Part shown: piece after piece, positions 1-6,132 of the stretch
Numbering within the stretch: position 1 is the stretch's first letter
Layout: every line of letters starts with the position of its first letter
Origin: Ruminococcus sp.
GTDB taxonomy: Bacteria > Bacillota > Clostridia > Oscillospirales > Ruminococcaceae
Reading direction: 5' to 3'
DNA: 6,132 nucleotides
Assembly: GCA_003446315.1 (NCBI GenBank)
Contig: DMBA01000181.1
Coordinates: 1 to 6,132, forward strand
Translations under genes and position numbers: made by a program
The notes under the pieces: generated by a model
Told to the model about the DNA's origin: nothing
What the model saw: the letters and a program-made list of their open reading frames with translations, nothing else
Databases searched by the model: none

Positions 1-1033
<1,033 letters not shown>

Positions 1034-1039
1034 GGTTTT

Positions 1040-1068
1040 ATTTTACCACTTATTTTGTCATTTGTCAA
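1040..1068 (-). promoter_or_regulatory. Promoter of eno (housekeeping sigma type)
   Basis: Minus-strand -35 TTGACA at 1068-1063 matches the consensus perfectly. A 17-bp spacer follows, then -10 TAAAAT at 1045-1040 (5 of 6). Transcription should start near 1033. The site lies in the gap between the AI-2E gene and eno, so eno can be transcribed independently. The near-consensus sequence fits a strong, constitutive glycolytic promoter. Confidence 0.8.
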
Positions 1069-1157
1069 TGCTTGATGCTTGTTTTCGGGATTTTCGGCGA
1101 ATTATCAATGCCATAACCGTGAAAGAAATGAAATTTGTGCATAAATTCGATGGCGCA

Positions 1158-2501
1158 TCAGTGTCTGCGTCTTCTTCTGCGCCGCTGCTGCTGCCGGTTT
1201 GGAGCAGGAGACTGTGCGGTCTGTACCGTGACCGGCTCCGATACCGGTTCTTCCGGTTCAGATTCCGGTTCCGATGATTCGGCTGCCGGTTCTTCCGGCT
1301 CCGGTTCGATCGGCAAGGGTTCCGGCGCAGCAGTTTCCGGTATGGGTTCTGTATCCGGCATATTGTCAATGGCTTCTCGCAGCAGTTGATACAGGATCGC
1401 CAGCACCGGGACAGCAAAAATAATGCCCATAACGCCGCCGAGTCCGCCGCCCAGAATGACGGCGATCAATACCAGCAATCCGGGCAGACCGATCGAATCA
1501 CCGACCACTTTGGGATAGATAAACTGTCCTTCGATCTGCTGGAGTGCGAGAATAAAGATCAGGAACCAGATGGTGCGTTCCGGTGCTTCTCCCCAGATGA
1601 GCAAAGCGCCCACGCCGCCGCCGATCCATGCGCCGATGATCGGGAGCAGGGCGGTGATGCCGGTCATGATGCCGATGGTTGCGGCATAGGGAAACCGGAA
1701 CACATATAAGCCGAGCGTGCAGAGGGTTCCGATGATGACCGCTTCGATAAACTGACCGGTCAGGAAATTGGCGAAAGACTGGTTTGCCAGATGCAGCACG
1801 CGGAAGATCTGATTCTGATAGCGTTGCGGCGCTGCCAACTGGATCACCTTATGCATAACATGCAGCACACGTTCCTTTTGTGCAAGCAGATAAATGGCAA
1901 TAATCAAGCCGAGCACAAGGTTTGCAGCCGTTGAAACCACCGATGTCGTGGCATTGAATGCGGTGCCCAGCACGGTTTCCACCTTGCCGTCCAGCAGATT
2001 GCTGGCGAAATGGAATACATTCGACCAATCCATATCGGCATTGAGTTCTTTCAGTTTTTCCATGAGAAAATCCGGTGCATGCCATGCCAGAAGCTGTGTC
2101 CGGATGAGGTCATAGATCTGTTCCTGACTGGTCGGCATTTTTTCGATCAGCGTATTCAGGGCAGTCGTGATCTGCGGAATAATCAATATGACGATCATAG
2201 CCAGAATGATGCACGCAACCAATCCTGTGCAGACTGCCGAAAGCACCGGTGCGAGCTTTCGCTCCCATCTTTTTTCGGATGCCGACATGCTGAAAAAGAC
2301 CTTGTTCTGAAACAGATTCAGAAACAGATTGATAACAAATGCAATGCAAACGCCGTAAGCGACCGGCTGCAAAATAGAGAAAAACCACGATAATACGGAC
2401 TTTACGGAATCGAAATTCTGGAGTGCCATATAAAGCAGAATGCCGTAAGTCACGAGCATATAGGCGGATTTGTGTTTGGGTCTTCGATCTCGATCAGACA
2501 T
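1158..2501 (-). CDS. AI-2E/PerM family membrane protein with long acidic-proline and poly-arginine C-terminal tail
   Basis: A 447-residue polytopic membrane protein of the AI-2E transporter family (PF01594, PerM-like). Family members are proposed exporters or permeases, some linked to autoinducer-2 or Na+/H+ antiport, so the substrate cannot be read from the sequence. Hydrophobic segments lie at about 12-28, 38-64, 86-110, 185-207, 248-268, 272-303, 310-328 and 337-372. The soluble stretch at 111-184 corresponds to the usual extracytoplasmic region. Family hallmarks are the LLPIIGAWIGG region (285-295), QQIEGQFIYPKVVGDSIGLP (321-340) and the Gly-rich GGGLGGVMGIIFAVP (351-365). Most family members end soon after this core. 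Here residues 383-435 form a Glu/Pro-rich tail (14 Glu, 14 Pro, no Lys), followed by QQQ, seven consecutive Arg and a final His. The gene starts 15 nt after the ppk1 stop behind a modest AAAGGG ribosome site, so it is probably co-transcribed with ppk1. Confidence 0.9.
   Translation of the reverse strand: MSDRDRRPKHKSAYMLVTYGILLYMALQNFDSVKSVLSWFFSILQPVAYGVCIAFVINLFLNLFQNKVFFSMSASEKRWERKLAPVLSAVCTGLVACIILAMIVILIIPQITTALNTLIEKMPTSQEQIYDLIRTQLLAWHAPDFLMEKLKELNADMDWSNVFHFASNLLDGKVETVLGTAFNATTSVVSTAANLVLGLIIAIYLLAQKERVLHVMHKVIQLAAPQRYQNQIFRVLHLANQSFANFLTGQFIEAVIIGTLCTLGLYVFRFPYAATIGIMTGITALLPIIGAWIGGGVGALLIWGEAPERTIWFLIFILALQQIEGQFIYPKVVGDSIGLPGLLVLIAVILGGGLGGVMGIIFAVPVLAILYQLLREAIDNMPDTEPIPETAAPEPLPIEPEPEEPAAESSEPESEPEEPVSEPVTVQTAQSPAPNRQQQRRRRRRRH
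1164..1355 (-). repeat. Low-complexity coding stretch for the Glu/Pro tail and Arg7 cluster
   Basis: The DNA for residues 383-446 of the AI-2E protein is internally repetitive, with many variants of GAACCGGAA/GAACCGGAG on the minus strand (TTCCGGTTC on the plus strand). They encode irregular EP, EPE and SEP units. The repeats are imperfect and vary in spacing, so this is low-complexity coding DNA and not a tandem array. The Arg run at 1164-1184 uses mixed codons (CGG, CGC, AGA, AGA, AGA, CGC, AGA), which suggests the run is kept at protein level and did not arise by triplet slippage. The preceding CAG CAG CAG is a pure triplet run. Confidence 0.6.
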
Positions 2502-2516
2502 ATATTCCCTTTCCGG

Positions 2517-4577
2517 TTATTCCTGATGTTCTGCCTGTTCCGCTTCATGCGCGCGGTCATAAGCAGCACGGTGCAGTGCTTCCTGTGAATTTTCAGCGGG
2601 ATTTCCGCCTTCCGGAAGATGATAACTGCCGTCCGATGTGCGGAAACGCGCCTTCACCGGGTCATCAAATTGCAGCCGGAATTCCTGATACAGCCGTTCC
2701 CGAAGCGCCTGATTCTTGACCGGTGCACAGACTTCCACGCGCTTGCAGGTATTGCGCGGCATGAAGTCTGCCGAGCCGAGATATGCCCGCATGCGCTGCG
2801 GCGTACCGAACAGATAGACTCTGCCGTGTTCGAGATACCGCCCGACAATGCTGTGCACTTCAATATTTTCGGTCGCATCGGGGATCTGCGGGATCAGACA
2901 GCAAACACCGCGCACCAGCAATTCAATTTTGACACCGGCACAGGATGCTTCAACCAGCTTTTTCATGATCGTTTTATCGCAAAGACCGTTCATCCGCAGA
3001 CCGATATATGCAGGCATGCCGTTCTTTGCAATGGCGATTTCGTCATCCATCATTTGCAGGACAGGCTGCAATAAACCGTGCGGTGCGACCAGCAATTCCT
3101 TTTGCGGATCCGGCAGTCGGTTTTCGCGGAGTGCATCAAAAATATTGGCAGCATCTTCTGCGAGCTGCGGGTCGGCGGTCATGAGACAATAATCGGTATA
3201 GATCGCAGCAGTTTTTTCATTATAATTGCCGGTGCCGATCTGTGTAAATGCCTCGATCTTGCCGCGGTTTTTGCGCGTGATGAGCAGCAATTTGGAATGC
3301 ACCTTATAGTTTTCAGGGCCGTATATCACATGTACGCCGGCACGTTCCAGCACTTTTGACCATGCAATATTGCCTTCTTCATCGAAACGGGCACGCAGCT
3401 CAGTCAAAGCCGTGACCTGTTTGCCTCTGCCTGCCGCCTCACACAGTGCAGCGATCACACGGCTGTCTCTTGCCATGCGGTAAAGTGTGATCTGGATGCT
3501 CAGCACCGCAGGATCATCCGCGGCTTCATCCAGCAGGCGCAGGAACGGACGGATGCTTTCATAAGGATAACTCAGCAGAATATCATTTTTGCGGATCTGT
3601 GAGAACATATTTTTCCGTTCGGAGACCATGCCGGATTTCTGCGGCACCATGCGGGTATATTGCAGTTTGGGATCCGGAACCAGATCCTTGCACTCAAACA
3701 CAAAGGAAAGATCCAGCGGCGCTTTTGCAAAAAACACCTGATTCTGCGTGATTTCCAGCTTTTTGCAGAGATAATCCAGCGCAGGCTGATAAAAGGTTTC
3801 GGAAAGTTCCAGCCGGACGACCGGCAGCCGTTTGCGTTCCTGCAGCATCAGCTCCATATCAATGCGGGTGTCGCCGGTACGCAGATCGCCCAGATCTTCC
3901 GGCAAAATGCTTGCCGAACGGGTCGCACGCAGGATGGTACGGTCGATGATACGGGAATTGCCGAAAACAGTATGCGCAAATGAGAGAATGACATCTTCTG
4001 CAAGAATGAATCTGCCGCCGCCGAGTTTTATCATGCGCTGACACTGATCCGATACCGGCAGAATGCCCATCCGGATGCCGGATTTGGATTCCAGCCGCAG
4101 GATCACATAAAGAGCGCGGTCACGCAGGAACGGGAAGGTCTTTCCTTTATCCACAATGATCGGCATGGAAAGCGGACGGATCTCGCGCTTGAACCAGTCT
4201 GCGAGCATTTGCTGTTCATTCTGGGTTGCAGTGCGCATGGTGACCTGTTCCAGTCCTTCCTGCCGCAGTTCATGCATGATCTCGTGATAGACCGCATCTC
4301 TTGCGGGGGTGAGGGTGCGCACCTGCTCATAAATCGCCTGAAGCTGTTCCTTCGGCTTCATTTTGCTGATGGAATCTTTTTTCTTCGGATCTTCTGCTTG
4401 CTTCCGCAGCAAATTGCCGACTCTGACACGGAAAAATTCGTCCAGATTGCTCTGGAATATGGCAGTAAAGCCGAGCCGTTCCAGCAGGGGGTTGGATGTG
4501 CACTGTGCTTCTTCCAGAACCCGCTGATTGAACCGCAGCCAGGAAAGCTCTCTGTTTTCATAATAATCTGATTTCAT
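2517..4577 (-). CDS. ppk1: Polyphosphate kinase 1
   Basis: A 686-residue PPK1, the usual family length, which reversibly polymerises the gamma-phosphate of ATP into inorganic polyphosphate. The N-terminal signature ENRELSWLRFNQRVLEEA is at residues 7-24 and SNLDEFFRVRVG at 43-54. The catalytic core holds LYRMARDS (365-372), LRARFDEEGNIAW (394-406), YKVHSKLLL (423-431), IGTGNYNEKTAAIYTD (447-462) and the second PLD-like histidine motif YLEHGRVYLF (581-590). By alignment with the E. coli enzyme H427 is the autophosphorylated histidine (H435), H584 matches H592, and R367 and R397 match R375 and R405; all four keep the same offset of eight. The start at 4577 was chosen over an in-frame ATG at 4841: AGGAG lies seven bases upstream, the family N-terminus begins here, the promoter lies just before it, and the longer form would overlap the GH130 gene. 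No exopolyphosphatase gene is adjacent. Confidence 0.97.
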   Translation of the reverse strand: MKSDYYENRELSWLRFNQRVLEEAQCTSNPLLERLGFTAIFQSNLDEFFRVRVGNLLRKQAEDPKKKDSISKMKPKEQLQAIYEQVRTLTPARDAVYHEIMHELRQEGLEQVTMRTATQNEQQMLADWFKREIRPLSMPIIVDKGKTFPFLRDRALYVILRLESKSGIRMGILPVSDQCQRMIKLGGGRFILAEDVILSFAHTVFGNSRIIDRTILRATRSASILPEDLGDLRTGDTRIDMELMLQERKRLPVVRLELSETFYQPALDYLCKKLEITQNQVFFAKAPLDLSFVFECKDLVPDPKLQYTRMVPQKSGMVSERKNMFSQIRKNDILLSYPYESIRPFLRLLDEAADDPAVLSIQITLYRMARDSRVIAALCEAAGRGKQVTALTELRARFDEEGNIAWSKVLERAGVHVIYGPENYKVHSKLLLITRKNRGKIEAFTQIGTGNYNEKTAAIYTDYCLMTADPQLAEDAANIFDALRENRLPDPQKELLVAPHGLLQPVLQMMDDEIAIAKNGMPAYIGLRMNGLCDKTIMKKLVEASCAGVKIELLVRGVCCLIPQIPDATENIEVHSIVGRYLEHGRVYLFGTPQRMRAYLGSADFMPRNTCKRVEVCAPVKNQALRERLYQEFRLQFDDPVKARFRTSDGSYHLPEGGNPAENSQEALHRAAYDRAHEAEQAEHQE

Positions 4578-4584
4578 ATCATCA

Positions 4585-4589
4585 CTCCT
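4585..4589 (-). promoter_or_regulatory. Ribosome binding site of ppk1 (decides the start)
   Basis: Minus-strand AGGAG lies seven bases before the ATG at 4577. It supports the 686-residue form of PPK1 over the longer open frame that runs on to 4841. Confidence 0.85.
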
Positions 4590-4610
4590 ATCATGCGCGT
4601 ATTTACCTTT

Positions 4611-4639
4611 ATTATACCTTTTTTTTACAGATACGTCAA
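4611..4639 (-). promoter_or_regulatory. Promoter of the ppk1-AI-2E unit
   Basis: Minus-strand -35 TTGACG at 4639-4634 (5 of 6), a 17-bp spacer that includes a run of eight A, and -10 TATAAT at 4616-4611 (perfect). Transcription should start near 4604, giving a short leader of about 27 nt before ppk1. No pho-box-like direct repeats are apparent around it. Confidence 0.8.
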
Positions 4640-4655
4640 GCCTTCCAAAAGGAAT

Positions 4656-4701
4656 CCCCGACAAATTGAATAATGGTTGATCCATTGTCCATTCATCGGG
4701 G
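4656..4701 (-). terminator. Long imperfect hairpin downstream of the GH130 gene, possible terminator
   Basis: The arms CCCCGA and TCGGGG close a 46-nt structure. Inside, AATGG (4672-4676) pairs with CCATT (4682-4686) across a 5-nt loop, and most of the intervening bases pair with wobbles, two mismatches and one bulged A. It begins 24 nt after the GH130 stop. On the minus strand the base of the stem is followed by ATTCCTTTTGG, which is a poor U-tract. It therefore may be a weak terminator, an mRNA 3'-end stabiliser or a protein-binding palindrome ahead of the ppk1 promoter. Position between two units favours a terminator. Confidence 0.45.
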
Positions 4702-4725
4702 CAGATTGCTATGCAATTGTGATGA

Positions 4726-5715
4726 TTATACCTGCGAATGTGTATCCAGCCATGCGATGACATCGTCAGCGGTGGTGAAGCAAAGTCCGGTGCAGGTATC
4801 GGCACAGCCGTAATAAATGGCGATTCTGCCGGTTGCGGCATCGGTCAGACAGGCACAGGGGAATGTCACATTCGGGACATCCCCGACGCATTCATAGGTC
4901 TTTTGCGGACTGATGAGGTATTCTCTGCCGCGTTTCAATACCTTCCATGGCTCCTCTTTATCCAGCAAAGCAGCCGAAAAGCTATAAACAAAGCCGTTGC
5001 AGGATGTGAGCACGCCGTGATAAAACAGCAGCCAGCCGCGGTCTGTTTCGATCGGGACAGGTCCTGCACCGATCTTGGTCGATTCCCAGCCCATGCTCGG
5101 TGCCATGACATGCCGGTGTTTGCCCCAGAATGTCAGATCAGGGGACTGCGAAATATAAATATCACCAAACGGTGTGTGCCCGCTGTCTGAGGGACGGCTG
5201 AGCATCATATAGCGCCCCCCGATCTTTCGCGGAAACAGTACGCCGTTCCGGTTGAAGGGCAGGAATGCATTTTCCATCTGGCAGAAGGTCTTGAAGTCGA
5301 ATGTATAAGCCATGCCGATGGTCGGTTTCCAGCCGTATGCATTGCACCATGTCACATAAAACCGGTCTTCGATCCAGACCACGCGGGGATCATATCCATA
5401 TTGAAAATCCTGAATTTCGGGATCTGTTTTGACAAATGAGATGCGTTCCGGTTCAATATCCCAATGCAGACCGTCTTTGGAGAAACCCGCATGAAGCTGC
5501 ATATTTCTTGCCTTGTCATCCACACGGAAAACACCCGCAAACCCGTCCTGATAAGGGACGACGGCACTATTGAAAATGCTGTTGGATACTTCGATCTGAT
5601 CGCGTGCGATGACAGGATTTGCGTCATATCTCCAGATGATGTCCTTGCATCCGGCGGGTTTTTCCTGCCACGGGAGATTCGGGATTGCGCTGCCGTTGAT
5701 GATTGTCACACTCAT
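4726..5715 (-). CDS. GH130 beta-1,4-mannooligosaccharide phosphorylase (GH130_2-like)
   Basis: A 329-residue cytosolic phosphorylase of glycoside hydrolase family 130, a five-bladed beta-propeller that phosphorolyses a non-reducing beta-1,4-mannosyl residue to alpha-mannose 1-phosphate. Family landmarks are [12 protein letters not shown] (44-55), FQYGYDPRV (104-112) with D109 as the likely catalytic acid, [11 protein letters not shown] (154-164), [17 protein letters not shown] (171-187), [10 protein letters not shown] (213-222), LFYHGV (230-235) and [11 protein letters not shown] (278-288). R163, R174, K214 and H233 are candidate phosphate contacts by family analogy. Length and motifs match the GH130_2 group (beta-1,4-mannooligosaccharide phosphorylases such as RaMP2 and Uhgb_MP); GH130_1 mannosylglucose phosphorylases are longer. 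Some GH130_2 members also act on Man-beta-1,4-GlcNAc from N-glycans, so the natural substrate stays open. No signal peptide is seen. AAAGG twelve bases upstream gives normal aligned spacing, and an in-frame TAG just upstream rules out a longer form. It follows a GH26 mannanase gene by 82 bp and has its own promoter. Confidence 0.94.
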   Translation of the reverse strand: MSVTIINGSAIPNLPWQEKPAGCKDIIWRYDANPVIARDQIEVSNSIFNSAVVPYQDGFAGVFRVDDKARNMQLHAGFSKDGLHWDIEPERISFVKTDPEIQDFQYGYDPRVVWIEDRFYVTWCNAYGWKPTIGMAYTFDFKTFCQMENAFLPFNRNGVLFPRKIGGRYMMLSRPSDSGHTPFGDIYISQSPDLTFWGKHRHVMAPSMGWESTKIGAGPVPIETDRGWLLFYHGVLTSCNGFVYSFSAALLDKEEPWKVLKRGREYLISPQKTYECVGDVPNVTFPCACLTDAATGRIAIYYGCADTCTGLCFTTADDVIAWLDTHSQV

Positions 5716-5735
5716 GCGTATAATCTACCTTTCTT

Positions 5736-5752
5736 CCGTGAGGATGTCACGG
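5736..5752. promoter_or_regulatory. Perfect 6-bp inverted repeat in the GH130 leader, candidate operator or mRNA hairpin
   Basis: CCGTGA and TCACGG are separated by five bases. The element lies about 7-24 bases downstream of the inferred transcription start and just upstream of the ribosome binding site at 5728-5732. A repressor bound here would block the promoter; as RNA it would form a small hairpin near the ribosome site. I do not recognise it as the site of a named regulator, and no regulator gene is in the window. Confidence 0.4.
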
Positions 5753-5765
5753 GAATTCTGGTTAT

Positions 5766-5794
5766 ATTATATCACAATCATGCGAAAAATTCAA
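5766..5794 (-). promoter_or_regulatory. Promoter of the GH130 gene
   Basis: Minus-strand -10 TATAAT at 5771-5766 is perfect. The -35 TTGAAT at 5794-5789 matches 4 of 6, with a 17-bp spacer. The -35 begins four bases after the GH26 stop codon, so the promoter fills most of the 82-bp gap. The weak -35 would suit an activated or repressed gene. The phosphorylase could thus be expressed alone or by read-through from the GH26 gene, as no terminator hairpin is visible in between. Confidence 0.7.
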
Positions 5795-5797
5795 TCG

Positions 5798-6132
5798 TTA
5801 TTGGTAAAATGACAGAAAATCATTCAGGCTTAAAGTTAATTTTGAGTTGTATAGATTATACAAATCCATACTTGAATAATATGATTCGTTCAAAGAACCG
5901 TCCGGCTGCATGAGATAATCGCCGCACCACAGCCCGAAAAATGACCATAATGCCTGATCGAGCTGCATCATTTCAGGATCGGGGAAGCTGCCGCATTCGC
6001 TGATGCCAAGCAGTTTTTTGCCCTCTGTGATGCGGGCAAGTGCGAAGAATTGTTCATAGCGGCTGCCAAATTGCATATCCGGCTGCAAATAGATATCGAC
6101 CGAAGCAATGTCATAGGTATCTTTGGGCACCA
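5798..6132 (-). CDS. GH26 endo-beta-1,4-mannanase, C-terminal fragment, 5' end outside window
   Basis: The final 111 or so residues of a protein that runs off the right edge; the GTG at 6130-6128 is an internal Val codon, not a start. The sequence fits the end of the GH26 TIM barrel: YDIASVDIYLQ (6-16 of the 110 residues from that Val), then KKLLGISECGSFPDPEMM (38-55), in which E45 is the probable nucleophile at the end of strand 7. ALWSFFGLWCGDYL (60-73) follows, with the aromatic strand-8 region. Family members cleave internal beta-1,4-mannosidic bonds of mannan, glucomannan or galactomannan. The acid/base residue and any signal peptide lie outside the window. The protein ends 37 residues after that region with no dockerin, carbohydrate-binding module or anchor. 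The last ~32 codons are far more AT-rich than the rest. Related GH26 enzymes with other specificities cannot be excluded from this fragment. Confidence 0.82.
   Translation of the reverse strand, partial: VPKDTYDIASVDIYLQPDMQFGSRYEQFFALARITEGKKLLGISECGSFPDPEMMQLDQALWSFFGLWCGDYLMQPDGSLNESYYSSMDLYNLYNSKLTLSLNDFLSFYQ

Noticed and set aside
1081..1157. Terminator after the AI-2E gene
   Set aside because: Only a weak 5-bp AT stem (AATTT/AAATT near 1130-1150) without a U-tract is seen, so read-through into eno cannot be excluded and no terminator is called.
1135..1389. Plus-strand Ser/Gly-repeat open frame (84 codons)
   Set aside because: The SGSDSGS-like pattern is the complement of the Glu/Pro codons in the AI-2E tail. 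There is no independent support.
4619..4626. Run of eight T on the plus strand as a terminator tail
   Set aside because: There is no GC-rich stem directly upstream on the plus strand and no plus-strand gene to terminate. It is the A-run in the ppk1 promoter spacer.
4578..4841. N-terminal extension of 88 residues on PPK1 starting at 4841
   Set aside because: It would overlap the GH130 3' end, run through the promoter and hairpin, and precede the normal family N-terminus. The start at 4577 has a good ribosome site.
5464..5913. Plus-strand open frame of 149 codons across the GH130 start and promoter
   Set aside because: It is antisense to the GH130 and GH26 coding regions and crosses their promoter, with no recognisable protein features.
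6128..6130. GTG as a start codon of the rightmost gene
   Set aside because: The protein from here begins inside the GH26 barrel and the frame is open to the window edge, so it is an internal Val codon of a truncated gene.

Overview
All five genes in this window lie on the minus strand. Read in the direction of transcription (right to left) they are: the 3' end of a GH26 endo-mannanase; a complete GH130 mannooligosaccharide phosphorylase; a complete polyphosphate kinase (ppk1); a complete AI-2E/PerM-family membrane protein with an unusual C-terminal tail; and the first 297 codons of enolase (eno), which continues past the left edge. GC content is moderate (about 50%). Shine-Dalgarno sequences and promoters look Gram-positive (TTGACA-like, 17 bp, TATAAT-like). 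A GH26 next to a GH130_2-type phosphorylase fits a plant-fibre or mucosal-glycan degrading gut Firmicute, most likely Ruminococcus or a related Oscillospiraceae/Ruminococcaceae. The organism is inferred from protein resemblance remembered from the families; no search was run.

Layout. 5798-6132: GH26 C-terminus with the nucleophile motif, whose last ~95 bases are markedly AT-rich. 5716-5797: GH130 promoter and short leader with a perfect 6-bp palindrome. 4726-5715: GH130 phosphorylase. 4578-4725: a long imperfect hairpin (possible GH130 terminator) followed by the ppk1 promoter. 2517-4577: ppk1. 1158-2501: AI-2E family protein, 15 nt after the ppk1 stop, so probably in the same operon. 893-1157: eno promoter and a leader of about 140 nt with several small hairpins. 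1-892: eno.

How the genes fit together. GH26 and GH130 form a mannan-use pair: the hydrolase shortens beta-1,4-mannan and the phosphorylase splits the oligosaccharides to mannose 1-phosphate, which enters central metabolism. The visible end of GH26 carries no dockerin or binding module. ppk1 and the AI-2E protein form a second transcription unit, and eno a third. Each of the three units has its own recognisable promoter with exactly 17 bp spacing.

I see no RNA genes, mobile elements, CRISPR arrays or long repeats, and nothing that clearly amounts to a new system. The points most worth a second look are the Glu/Pro-rich, Arg7-ending tail of the AI-2E protein beside ppk1, the palindrome at the GH130 start of transcription, the structured eno leader, and the composition break at the end of GH26.
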